NCBI RefSeq assembly: GCF_017349355.1
Contig: NZ_JAFMPM010000008.1
Location: 1,178,001-1,242,000 of the forward strand
Length of the DNA stretch: 64,000 nucleotides
Reading direction: 5' to 3'
Source: Thiothrix fructosivorans
GTDB lineage: Bacteria; Pseudomonadota; Gammaproteobacteria; Thiotrichales; Thiotrichaceae
Shown here piece after piece: positions 55,301 to 63,140 of this stretch (position 1 is its first letter; every line of letters starts with the position of its first letter). Under the pieces are notes generated by a model. That model worked only from the letters and a program-made list of their open reading frames with translations, was not told where the DNA came from and made no database searches. The position numbers were made by a program, and so were the translations under genes.

Positions 55301-57929
55301 GGAACAAATCCTGCCCGCCCTGATCAGTGGGGCAAGAGTAGTGATTGCCCAACCCCATTGGTCGTTGGATGAATTCACCACACACCTGCAAGCACAGCAA
55401 GTCACGGTCTGTGATTTACCGCCTGCTTATCTGCATCAGGTCTTGGCGCATTGGCAAACGCAACAGTGGCAAGCCTTGCCTGCCAGTTTGCGCTTGATGA
55501 TTGTGGGCAATGATGTTTTACCGCCGGAAACCGTGGCGTTGTGGCGTGAGATGGAGCGCGGGATTCGCCTGTTGAATGCTTATGGCCCAACGGAAGCCAC
55601 CATTACCGCCACTTGCCACGAACTTAATGCTAATGCGATTCCGACGTGCAAAGTGCCAATTGGTCGCCCGTTATCCGGCAAGACGGCTTATGTATTGGAT
55701 ACCGCATTGCAACCCTTACCCATCGGTGTGCCGGGTGAATTGTATCTGGGCGGCAGTGGCGTAGCACGCGGCTATTGGCAACGTGATGACCTCACAGCCG
55801 AACGCTTCCTTGCCAATCCGTTCGGGGCAGGGCGTTTGTACCGCACGGGCGATCTGGCGCGGTGGTTGCCGGATGGCACGCTGGAATTCATCGGGCGCGT
55901 CGATCATCAGGTCAAACTGCGCGGCTTCCGTATCGAACTGGGCGAAATTGAAACGGTGTTGAACCAATATCCCGCCGTACATGAAGCGGCTGTGATTGTG
56001 CGCGAAGATCAACCGGGGCAGAAACGTTTAATCGCTTACTGGACTGCCAAACCGTTTGCGGATGCCAGTAACACCGACATCATGCAACACCTGCAAGCCG
56101 CCTTGCCTGCCTACATGGTTCCGGCGGTGTGCGTACTACTGGAAGCCATGCCGCAAACCGCCAATGGCAAAATCAACCGTAAAGCCCTGCCTGTTCCCAC
56201 TGAAACGGAAGCGGCTAACGATACCCAATATGCTGCGCCTACCCAGCCAGTTGAACAGCAACTGGCGGACATCTGGGCGAATGTGTTGGGACGTGAGAGC
56301 GTCGGTATCCACGATAATTTCTTTGCATTGGGCGGGGATTCCATCCTCAGTTTGCAAGTGGTGTCACGGGCGCGGCAGCAAGGTTTGTTATTCCAACCCA
56401 AGCAGTTATTTCAGTACCAAACCATTGCAAAACTGGCAAGCGTGGTTGAACAGCTTACCCCTACCGCCACCCTGAATACGCAAAGTCAGGTCAGTGGCAA
56501 GGTGGAACTTACCCCCATGCAACACTGGTTCTTCGCTCAGGATTTTGCCGAAGCACAGCACCATAACCTCGCCTTCCGTGCCGAAATCGCCGCCGGGCTT
56601 ACCCCGGAAATGCTTACCCAAGCATGGCAGCAGGTGACATTACACCACGATGCCTTGCGCAGCCGTTTTGTGCAGCAAGAGGGGCAATGGCAACAAGACT
56701 GTGCAGCAGAGGCGGGTGAACTGACACTTGCCGTCATCGACTTGAGCGATTTGTCACCGGAGGAACAGCGAGCACGTTGGGAGCGCGAATGCTGTCGCCT
56801 GCAAGCCAGCTTGAATCTGGCAACGGGTGAACTGCAACGCATGGCTTTGTTCCGTTTGGGTGAACAGCAACCCGCCCGCCTGTTCTGGTGCATTCACCAT
56901 CTGGTGGTAGATGGGGTGTCATGGCGTGTATCGCTGGAAGATTTGCAGACCGCTTGCGTGCAGTTGCAGCAAGGGCAGGGGATCAAACTACCTGCTAAAA
57001 CCACCGCTTTTCAAACATGGGCAGCGTGGCTGGCACAGGATGCCGTTCCCTACGTAAAAGCGGAATTGGCGTATTGGCAGGGTGTGTGTACCAACCAGAC
57101 TGCGATCTTGGTTGCCGATTATCCCGCCAATATCACCGCGAATACGGTAGCGTCGCAAGCGCATATTGTCCGGCAATTATCCGCTGTCGATACCCGCAGC
57201 CTGCTGCAAGACGCACATCAGGCATACCACACCCAAGTCAATGACCTGCTGCTGACGGCGTTATTGCAGGCTTACCAGCAACGTACTGGTCAAAGCCAGT
57301 TGCGCCTTGATCTGGAAGGGCATGGGCGCGAAGTGCTGGATACTCCGCCGGGTGGTGTGGCAGTTCCCGCGTTTGACTTGTCGCGCACGGTGGGATGGTT
57401 CACCAGCCTTTATCCGCTGGCATTGACGCTGCAAGGCAAGGATGCGGCGAGTGCCATCAAAGCAGTCAAGGAACAGTTACGTGCCATCCCCAATCGGGGC
57501 ATGGGCTACGGCATCCTGCGCTATTTGGGTAAGGCAGACGGGTTGGCAGGGCAAGCCGAGTTGTGCTTCAACTATCTGGGGCAATTCGATGCCAGTGCTG
57601 CTGACACTGCCGTGTTGCGTCATGCCATGCTGGATATGACGACACAGCCACACAGCCCGCAACAGCAACGCCCTTACGTTTGGGAAATCAACTGTTTGGT
57701 GGTGGATGGGCAGTTACAAGTTGATTGTGCCTACAGCACAGCCTTGCATAAACCTGCCACCGTGGAAGCCTTCGCGGATGCCTTCATGAGTGCTTTGCAA
57801 GCCGTGCTGGCGCATTGCCGTGACCCGCAAGCAGGCGGTTATACCAGCAGCGATTTCGCCCAAGCCAAACTCAAACAAAACCAATTAGATCAATTGTTGA
57901 ACCGCATCAAGGTCAACAAAAGGAAGTGA
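49365..57929 (+). CDS. hybrid NRPS: AL/A-KR-PCP-C-A-PCP-E
   Basis: 2854 residues from ATG 49365, behind AAGGAG; a TTG at 49344 overlaps that site. Order: AMP-ligase (about 95-645; FTLTSGSTGAPKCIPLTHRN near 262, NWLPFDHIGSI, and KTAIGKIQRKPL near 633); KR (TGGLGGMGVELA near 901, catalytic region SSSAAGFFGG then AAYAAANAYLDA near 1046); PCP (NFFALGGAS, Ser near 1258); C (HHIAGDGWS near 1444); A (YTSGSTGQPKG near 1927, KINRKALP near 2268); PCP (NFFALGGDS, Ser near 2326); E (HHLVVDGVSWR near 2510). The KR after the loading ligase implies an alpha-keto acid reduced to a hydroxy acid, as in AerA of aeruginosin synthesis. The second A-domain pocket reads about D-V-E-D-I-G-A-I-T, with two acidic residues. 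The C-terminal LDQLLNRIKV may be a COM donor helix. Confidence 0.95.
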   Translation: MLPPTPSTRLEDLRNIWELALRQHPDVRDLAVNLQLVGESLRYRHLHDVLPDTGLSASPTLQATTIAPPIASKAASSDQAVAALSLLTGEPLVLPQQLPDTLPAILHQQAARITAASWIFVDADGQEQRFTYADMLNAAETILAGLRQAGLQPQDKVILQLGDNYAILTAFWGCVLGGFVPVIMAPPPSYAETHNDLERLLHVYRHLQQPYLLTDAVRRDSIQQLARWGDFAADRVLALEDCQTQAADTRHHVGSPDDVVFFTLTSGSTGAPKCIPLTHRNLICRAVGVNQANAHQADDVILNWLPFDHIGSISDWHIRCVLLGCTLVYAPKEYVLREPLNWLRLLDRYRITHSWAPNFAYSLILNALAEQGRQGDWDLSCVKALLTAGEAVSPATVAAFLDGVARFGFPSHAICPAFGMAEMGSGVTYFHASAEYPLRFVSVSRASLDSPDGVVAVSAAAADAVSFTSLGPPIPGISLRIVDAHGTLLPMGTVGHFQVKGTAVANGYYQNPQANEQAFLDDGWFDTGDLGFFADGELVISGRAKEVIIINGANFANAEIEVVVESVPGVAVSFTAACAVRMLGQTAEQLAVFFVPNAPARLPQLLPAIQETLLKTLGLMPAYLIPLQRDDIPKTAIGKIQRKPLAQRLEAGEVDSTLQQVDVLLGNERTVPEWFYQRAWQPLAADSREGIMTGLHVILADRLGLADTLRGKLEALGNVCVCVSSSTHVTPQVFAHPSQPLVHVWHLLGYDAAVDEQSPSQEQAVWDACQENNLYSVLALAQALLAYTRDMPQVEPVGFSVVASHSQLVLAEDRLDATKATVPALLKSLAAEQVGLYCRHIDLPLSPLAYKTACLVAESSDRATHSGSEVAWRDGMRYIAGLQKTALAPADKGAARLAQGGLYVLTGGLGGMGVELATFLLTNYQARLLLLGQTALPVAGADVSFKTVARLATWQQLEVLALQSGGAVQYVALDVGGAHALQQAVIAAEQYWQAPLDGIFHLAGTSHEQPIANESRAGMAAILYPKLAGALAIQPLLVQRPQAFVVYSSSAAGFFGGANIAAYAAANAYLDAFAVQQRQQGLRSYSLAWSMWDDVGMSQGATVQALFAAKGYCLISSAEAMRSLLVALAQNQPSLLVGLDGGKAHVRQFRTDVQADAKELVTYCVLAEGCTTAPALPQCSTDLPVPCRMEVVEVIPRLVDGTVDFEELAQQTLPDKRYSSRYLAPRNPLEIQLATIWQEVLKKPKVGVQDNFFALGGASLQVIQCVARLNQALGLELLPGVLFAHPTLEALAQQVAGLTPSAMAEVIVLRASDAPLQASFAQQRLWFLDELEAGDAYNIPVALRLCGVFDMAAFQQAFDAIIQRHEALRTQFVTGDSAPILAAFSPALIRQVDLSALPKAAREAVVLRHARADAQRPFNLAMDVLLRATVLRLAADEHVLLLNLHHIAGDGWSISILARELQTLYAAYREDKPAALPNLPIQYADFAAWQRATLQGERLANLLAFWKQQLSGAPELLQLPTDFLRPEVESYQGGQQAIHVPQTVVDALQPLAQQAGATLYMTLLAAFNVLLYRYSGQDDLVVGSPVACRNRSELEPLIGFFANTLALRTQMDASASFVEVLAQVRSTAQAAFDHQDVPFEKLVEELQLTRTLAYNPLVQVLFALQNVSANEFAFAGIQSQPLDIPAERSLFDLELQLWETPNGLEGFFLYKTALFRAETVQRMAGHFLTLLSGIAAHPQQAVGHLPLLPECERQRLLEDCSGIAALPLADTEPSVMGLIAAQAEYTPNAVAVVDAATGQQLTYRELNTRANQLAHYLRTQGVGAEMPVGLCVERSADMLVGLLGILKAGAVYLPIDPTYPAERIHFMLEQAQVRLVLSQQAVLERVFTPQVLPADTALFALDSQWFALLQQPLDNPALVVTATQLAYLIYTSGSTGQPKGVMVEQGALASHTRTMQQQFGLGANDRVLQFASMSFDVALEQILPALISGARVVIAQPHWSLDEFTTHLQAQQVTVCDLPPAYLHQVLAHWQTQQWQALPASLRLMIVGNDVLPPETVALWREMERGIRLLNAYGPTEATITATCHELNANAIPTCKVPIGRPLSGKTAYVLDTALQPLPIGVPGELYLGGSGVARGYWQRDDLTAERFLANPFGAGRLYRTGDLARWLPDGTLEFIGRVDHQVKLRGFRIELGEIETVLNQYPAVHEAAVIVREDQPGQKRLIAYWTAKPFADASNTDIMQHLQAALPAYMVPAVCVLLEAMPQTANGKINRKALPVPTETEAANDTQYAAPTQPVEQQLADIWANVLGRESVGIHDNFFALGGDSILSLQVVSRARQQGLLFQPKQLFQYQTIAKLASVVEQLTPTATLNTQSQVSGKVELTPMQHWFFAQDFAEAQHHNLAFRAEIAAGLTPEMLTQAWQQVTLHHDALRSRFVQQEGQWQQDCAAEAGELTLAVIDLSDLSPEEQRARWERECCRLQASLNLATGELQRMALFRLGEQQPARLFWCIHHLVVDGVSWRVSLEDLQTACVQLQQGQGIKLPAKTTAFQTWAAWLAQDAVPYVKAELAYWQGVCTNQTAILVADYPANITANTVASQAHIVRQLSAVDTRSLLQDAHQAYHTQVNDLLLTALLQAYQQRTGQSQLRLDLEGHGREVLDTPPGGVAVPAFDLSRTVGWFTSLYPLALTLQGKDAASAIKAVKEQLRAIPNRGMGYGILRYLGKADGLAGQAELCFNYLGQFDASAADTAVLRHAMLDMTTQPHSPQQQRPYVWEINCLVVDGQLQVDCAYSTALHKPATVEAFADAFMSALQAVLAHCRDPQAGGYTSSDFAQAKLKQNQLDQLLNRIKVNKRK

Positions 57930-57931
57930 CC

Positions 57932-60900
57932 ATGCAAGACAATCTGGAAAACATCTACGAACTGACCCCGTTGCAGCAAGGCTTGCTGATCGAAACCCTG
58001 AGCAAGCCGGACAGTGATGCTTACACCATCCAGTTCATCCTCACGCTGGATGCGGCAAAGCTGGATGAAGTTGCTTTCCGCCAAGCGTGGCAGACGGTGT
58101 TGGATCGTCATGCAGTGTTGCGGTCTGCCTTTTATTGGCAAGACCTCGACAAGCCAGTGCAGGTCGCTTTACTTGATGTGGATTTGCCTTGGCAGGTACT
58201 GGATTGGCAGCATCATGAAGCGGTTGAGGCGGAATGGGCGCAGTGGCAGGTTGCCGATTTGCAGCAGCCGTTTGCGCTGGAGGATGCGCCGCTGTTCCGT
58301 TGTACCCTGATCCGGGTGGATGCACTAACCACGCGCTTTGTTTGGACAATACACCACCTGATCAACGACGGCTGGAGTTACCCCATTCTGTTGAATGAAG
58401 TGCTGGCGTTTTATCAGGCGGCTACCGCAGGGCAAACGTTATCATTGCCCTTGCCGCGCCCGTTTGTGGATTACATCGACTGGTTGCAACAACAGGATAG
58501 GGCGCAAGCCGAACGTTTCTGGCGTGGGCAATTGGCAGGGTTCAATACCACCACGCCTTTGGGAGCAAGCAAGCCTACGCCTACCGGGCAAGCCGATTAC
58601 CAGACGCAACACCTGCTATTGTCACCCGAACAGACCGCAGCCTTACGCGCTTTTGCCCAACAACATCGCCTCACCCTGAATACGCTGCTGCAAGGTGTTT
58701 GGGCAATCGTGCTGGCACGTTACAGCAACACCGATGACGTGCTATTTGGCGGGATTGTGTCCGGTCGACCCGCGACACTCGCCGGAGTGGAAAGCATGGT
58801 GGGCATGTTCACCAATACCTTGCCAGTGCGGGTCAAGGTCGATGCTAATACCCGCTTACTGCCGTGGCTGCAAACCTTGCAACAGCAACAAGTGGAACAG
58901 GAACAGTATGCCCATTGTTCGTTGGTGGATATTCAGGGTTGGAGTGAAGTGCCACGCGGTTCGCCGCTGTTTGAAAGCATTTTTGCCTACGAAAACTACC
59001 CGCTGGATGCGCGTTGGGAACAACTGGGGCTAATCCGTGACATGCAAGCGGTGGAGCGCGTGCCGTATCCACTCAGTTTCGTGGCCATGTTGCGCGGGGT
59101 GATGGAACTGCATGTGCATTACGATGCTACTCGCTTTGCGCCTGTCCTGATCACGCGCCTGTTGGGACATGTGCAAACCTTGCTGGCAAATATGGTGACA
59201 AAGCCAGACACGCTGTTACGCGATGTGCCGCTGCTGACGACTGTTGAAGTGCAGGATGTGTTGGTAAATCTGAATACGACGACCGCGCCTCACCCTACCG
59301 ATGTGTGCATCCACGAACTGTTTGAGGGACAAGTAGCCCGTACCCCCGATGCCATTGCGTTGGAATTTGCGGATACCCGTTTGAGTTACCGGGAATTGAA
59401 TGCCCAAGCCAACCAGTTGGCGCTGTGGTTGCGGGAGCAGGGCGTACAGCCGGATATGCCGGTAGCCTTGTGTTTGCCACGTTCACCACAACTGGTGGTG
59501 AGTGTATTGGGTATCCTCAAAGCGGGTGGGGCGTGTTTACCGCTTGATCACAGCTATCCGGCGGAACGTTTACAGTACATGCTGGCAAATGCGCAAGCCT
59601 GTTTGCTGCTGACTACATCCGAATTGCAGGCGCAATTGCCACTCACTGCGAACCTGCAAGTCTTCACCGCATGGGAAACCTTGTCCGGTTTGCCGACGGA
59701 TAACCTGTCTTGCCAAACCCAAGCGCAGCATTTGGCGTATTGCTTGTACACCTCCGGTTCGACCGGGCAGCCCAAAGGGGTTGCGATGCCACATCGTGCC
59801 ATGGTCAACCTGACTTTGTGGCAACAGGCGGATGCTCGCTTGGGGCAAGCAGCACGTACCTTACAATTTTCGCCGATCAGCTTTGACGTGTCGTTTCAGG
59901 AGATTTTCACCACACTGTGTGGCGGCGGTACGTTAGTGTTGATTGCCGAAAACCTGCGGCGTGATGCATCGGCGTTGCTGCGGTTTGTCGATACTGCCAA
60001 GGTGGAACGCCTGTTTCTGCCGTTTGTAGCCTTGCAGCAATTAGCAGACGTGGCAATGGGCTGGATGCCGCCGAGCTTGCGTGATGTGATTACCGCCGGG
60101 GAGCAATTACGCCTGACGGACGCATTGAACGCATGGTTTACGGATACGGATTGCGCTTTGCACAACCATTACGGCCCGACCGAAACCCATGTGGTGACGG
60201 CGTATACTTTGCAGGGTGAGGTATCGCAGTGGTCGGTATTGCCGCCCATTGGCAGACCGATTGCCAATACCCGCCTGTATTTGCTGGATCGTCACGGGCA
60301 GCCCGTGCCACGCGGCATTCCGGGGGAATTGTCTGTGGCGGGTGACTGTCTGGCGCAGGGTTATCTCAACCGCCCGGAACTGACGGCGGAACGTTTCCTG
60401 CCCAATCCGTTTGGGGATGGTTTGCTGTACCGCACCGGCGATCTGGCGTATTGGCGTGAAGATGGCAATGTGGAATTTTTGGGACGTGCTGACAACCAGC
60501 TCAAGATTCGCGGTTTCCGCATTGAGCCGGGTGAAATCGAAGCGGTGCTGAACCAGCATCCTGCGGTGCAGGACGGCGCAGTGGTAGTGCATGAAGCCAA
60601 ACCGGGCGATAAACGGCTGGTGGCTTACTGCGTACCGAAAACGGGCACGCCAGATTTGGCAGTGCAAGTGCAGCATTTCTTGCAGGAAAAACTGCCGGAT
60701 TACATGGTTCCTGCCGCCGTGATGGTGTTGGAGGCTTTCCCAATGACCCCCAGTGGCAAGCTCGACCGTAAGGCATTGCCTGTCCCGGCTTGGGGTGGTG
60801 GTGTCAGTGCACAAGCGCTGCCGTCCACCCCAACCGAACAGCAGCTTGCCGACATCTGGCAGGAAGTACTGGGGCTGGAAGCCGTGGGTGTTCGTGACAG

Positions 60901-61105
60901 TTTCTTTGCTTTGGGTGGGCATTCGTTGTTGGCAACGCAGGTGATTTCGCGGGTCAGTCAGGCATTCGGGCTGGATGTGCCATTCCATTACCTGTTTGAA
61001 CACCCGACTATCGCAGGGCTGGCGGTGCAGGTGGAACACTTGCTGCGCAACCAGTCTTTGCTGGCGGATGAGGATGATGCTGAGGAGGAGATGGAATTGC
61101 TCTGA
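57932..61105 (+). CDS. NRPS elongation module C-A-PCP, predicted proline-specific
   Basis: 1057 residues from ATG 57932, with AAGGAAG 5-6 nt upstream; the gene starts 2 nt after the previous stop. C domain (IYELTPLQQGLL at the start, HHLINDGWS near 140) follows an E domain and so should accept a D-residue donor. A domain: YTSGSTGQPKG near 602, KLDRKALP near 942. Aligned by eye to GrsA-PheA, the pocket is D235 V236 Q239 F278 I299 A301 H322 V330 V331, the recognised proline code. PCP Ser near 997 in FFALGGHS. No thioesterase. The tail LLADEDDAEEEMELL is strongly acidic and resembles the C-terminal partner peptide of TubC-like docking domains. Confidence 0.95.
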   Translation: MQDNLENIYELTPLQQGLLIETLSKPDSDAYTIQFILTLDAAKLDEVAFRQAWQTVLDRHAVLRSAFYWQDLDKPVQVALLDVDLPWQVLDWQHHEAVEAEWAQWQVADLQQPFALEDAPLFRCTLIRVDALTTRFVWTIHHLINDGWSYPILLNEVLAFYQAATAGQTLSLPLPRPFVDYIDWLQQQDRAQAERFWRGQLAGFNTTTPLGASKPTPTGQADYQTQHLLLSPEQTAALRAFAQQHRLTLNTLLQGVWAIVLARYSNTDDVLFGGIVSGRPATLAGVESMVGMFTNTLPVRVKVDANTRLLPWLQTLQQQQVEQEQYAHCSLVDIQGWSEVPRGSPLFESIFAYENYPLDARWEQLGLIRDMQAVERVPYPLSFVAMLRGVMELHVHYDATRFAPVLITRLLGHVQTLLANMVTKPDTLLRDVPLLTTVEVQDVLVNLNTTTAPHPTDVCIHELFEGQVARTPDAIALEFADTRLSYRELNAQANQLALWLREQGVQPDMPVALCLPRSPQLVVSVLGILKAGGACLPLDHSYPAERLQYMLANAQACLLLTTSELQAQLPLTANLQVFTAWETLSGLPTDNLSCQTQAQHLAYCLYTSGSTGQPKGVAMPHRAMVNLTLWQQADARLGQAARTLQFSPISFDVSFQEIFTTLCGGGTLVLIAENLRRDASALLRFVDTAKVERLFLPFVALQQLADVAMGWMPPSLRDVITAGEQLRLTDALNAWFTDTDCALHNHYGPTETHVVTAYTLQGEVSQWSVLPPIGRPIANTRLYLLDRHGQPVPRGIPGELSVAGDCLAQGYLNRPELTAERFLPNPFGDGLLYRTGDLAYWREDGNVEFLGRADNQLKIRGFRIEPGEIEAVLNQHPAVQDGAVVVHEAKPGDKRLVAYCVPKTGTPDLAVQVQHFLQEKLPDYMVPAAVMVLEAFPMTPSGKLDRKALPVPAWGGGVSAQALPSTPTEQQLADIWQEVLGLEAVGVRDSFFALGGHSLLATQVISRVSQAFGLDVPFHYLFEHPTIAGLAVQVEHLLRNQSLLADEDDAEEEMELL

Positions 61106-61144
61106 TGCTAAGGCCGCACAGATGACACCGCACATTTGCCTGTA

Positions 61145-61153
61145 TGCTAAACT
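61145..61153 (+). promoter_or_regulatory. extended -10 promoter of the full-length AAA-ATPase gene
   Basis: TGCTAAACT, identical to the element at 21460-21468. It lies 40 bp after the NRPS stop and about 33 bp before the ATG at 61186, so this gene has its own promoter. ATGACA at 61122-61127 may be a -35, though the 20-bp spacing is long. Confidence 0.5.
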
Positions 61154-61185
61154 GAAACCCTCGGAGCAGTCGGCAGCAGGCATCT

Positions 61186-62889
61186 ATGAACCTCAAAATT
61201 CCTTACGGCGAAAGCAATTTCAAAAAAGTGATCAGTGAAGGTTTCGTCTACATTGACAAGACCTCTTACATTCCTCTGCTGGAGCAGGCAGGTAGTCACC
61301 TGTTCCTGATGCGTCCGCGCCGTTTCGGTAAAAGCCTGTTTCTGTCGATGCTTGAATACTATTACGATATTGCTTACCGCGATGAATTTGACACGCTGTT
61401 TGGCACGCTCCACATCGGGCGACACCCAACGCCACTACACAACAGCTACCCCATTCTGTTCATGGATTTCAGCGGTATCGACACCGATAGTGGGCATGAC
61501 GGGATTTATGCAGCCTTCGACCGCAAAATTGCCAATGCCTTGCTGCGTTTTCTGGAACGTTATGACTATCCATTAGCCGCTCAACAACAGATACAAGATG
61601 AAACTAGCCCGCAAAGCCGCTTGGAAGCATTTCTGCGTATCCTTGACAACGCTAACCAGAAACTCCTGCTGCTGATCGACGAATACGACCACTTTGCCAA
61701 CAGCATTCTTGCTGATGATCTGCAACTGTTCCAGAAAATCATGGGCAAAGGCGGGTTTGTGCGCAGTTTTTACGAGGTGCTGAAAACCGCCACCCAGCGC
61801 GGCACTCTTGACCGGCTATTTGTCACCGGAGTCACGCCGGTAATGCTCGACAGCATGACCAGTGGTTTCAATATTGGCGTGAATTTGTCGCTGCATGAGG
61901 ACTTCAATGAGGCAGTTGGCTTTACCGAAGCAGAAGTTATCACCCTGTTGCAGCCATTGGCAGATGTCTGCCCATTATCGCTGGAGCAACTGCTTGGCGA
62001 TGCCCGCGCCTGGTACAACGGCTACCGCTTCAACCTCAAGGCGCAGACCCGTGTCTACAACGCTAATATGCTGCTGTATTTCGTCAAGAACTTTGACCGC
62101 AAACGCTGTGAATACCCCGAACCGATGCTGGATGAGAACATCGCCTCGGACTACGGCAAAATCATGAAGCTGTTCACTATCGGCAATCGTGATGACAATT
62201 TTGCGGTGCTGGATGAGTTGTTGAATGCAGGGGAAGTACAAGCCAGCCAGCGGCGCAAATTTGAGTTTGACAAGGGTTTCGACCGCAATGACTTTATTAG
62301 CCTGATTGCATACATGGGGTTTACTACGCTGGTACGAAAATCGCTGGCGGGAGAAGTGTTTGCCATCCCCAATCACGTGATGCGCGAGTTGTATTTCCAG
62401 TACTTCAAGGTGGAGATCGAGCGGCGCAACCAGATCACCATTTCCGACCGCACCTTGCTATTGGCAGTGGAAAAACTGGGATTGTATAGCGACATCCAGC
62501 CGCTGGTCGCAGAGTTGAAACGGGTGCTGCAATTGCTTTCTAACCGCGATTCACTGTATCTGGATGAGGAACACATCAAGACGATTCTGCTGGCGTTGCT
62601 GTACCAGTCTCCGGCGTATTTTATCCTGAGTGAACGCGAAATGGATAAGAAATACCCCGACATTTTGCTGCTGGAGCGTAGCCCTTATAAGGTCAATTTC
62701 CAGCATTTGATTGAGCTTAAATATTGCAAGAAAGGCGACAAGCAAGTGGGTTGGGAAGCGCAAAAGCAAAAAGGTATTCAACAGGTGGAGGAATATCTGC
62801 AACTGCCGAGCATTGCCGCCCTGCAAAACTTGAGCGCGTGGTTGCTGGTGACGGATACCACGCGGGTGGAAGTGATTAAATTAGCCTGA
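61186..62889 (+). CDS. AAA-ATPase-like protein with DUF1703 nuclease domain
   Basis: 567 residues, complete. ATPase part: FVYIDKTSYI, RPRRFGKSLFLS (Walker A-like), LLLIDEYDHF (Walker B), FVTGVTPVMLDSMTSGFNIG, WYNGYRF. C-terminal DUF1703 domain of the PD-(D/E)XK superfamily: YPDILLLERSP supplies the Asp and HLIELKYCKK the Glu-x-Lys. The family is numerous in sulfur-oxidising and gut bacteria and is often linked to mobile or selfish behaviour, but its role is not established. It interrupts the NRPS gene series and shares no biosynthetic logic with it. Paralogous throughout its ATPase part to the gene at 21508. Confidence 0.93.
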   Translation: MNLKIPYGESNFKKVISEGFVYIDKTSYIPLLEQAGSHLFLMRPRRFGKSLFLSMLEYYYDIAYRDEFDTLFGTLHIGRHPTPLHNSYPILFMDFSGIDTDSGHDGIYAAFDRKIANALLRFLERYDYPLAAQQQIQDETSPQSRLEAFLRILDNANQKLLLLIDEYDHFANSILADDLQLFQKIMGKGGFVRSFYEVLKTATQRGTLDRLFVTGVTPVMLDSMTSGFNIGVNLSLHEDFNEAVGFTEAEVITLLQPLADVCPLSLEQLLGDARAWYNGYRFNLKAQTRVYNANMLLYFVKNFDRKRCEYPEPMLDENIASDYGKIMKLFTIGNRDDNFAVLDELLNAGEVQASQRRKFEFDKGFDRNDFISLIAYMGFTTLVRKSLAGEVFAIPNHVMRELYFQYFKVEIERRNQITISDRTLLLAVEKLGLYSDIQPLVAELKRVLQLLSNRDSLYLDEEHIKTILLALLYQSPAYFILSEREMDKKYPDILLLERSPYKVNFQHLIELKYCKKGDKQVGWEAQKQKGIQQVEEYLQLPSIAALQNLSAWLLVTDTTRVEVIKLA

Positions 62890-62914
62890 TTTACTTGACC
62901 ATTACACTACTGGG

Positions 62915-63022
62915 ATGGCGTTGTATTACTTGGGTGCAGTGGCTGGCGTGGGGGTATCGTTGCGCCCGTTGGTCAAGCATCAGCAGACGCTGGCAGAGTT
63001 GCCTGCGCCTGTTACCCACTGA
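62915..63022 (+). other. small open frame in the 62890-63140 gap
   Basis: 35 codons from ATG 62915 read ALYYLGAVAGVGVSLRPLVK and end AELPAPVTH. The frame is open about ten codons upstream of the ATG. It may be a small peptide or the tail of a lost gene; no ribosome-binding site is clear. Nothing else is seen in the gap apart from the regulatory element at 63059-63107. Confidence 0.2.
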
Positions 63023-63058
63023 ATGGCTTGCAGTGCTGCCATGTTTCACCCAGAAAAT

Positions 63059-63107
63059 TGTTAAGAAATGTTAAGTTCGGGTTCATGGTGGCAATTCCTG
63101 TGATAAT
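63059..63107 (+). promoter_or_regulatory. direct-repeat element and -10 before the third NRPS gene
   Basis: Two perfect TGTTAAG copies (63059-63065, 63069-63075), then 26 bp to GATAAT (63102-63107), with initiation expected near 63114. The layout mirrors 48832-48881, suggesting one regulator for both transcripts. Confidence 0.55.
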
Positions 63108-63140
63108 TTCGCGCATCTACTGTGCGGAAATGGAACAGCT

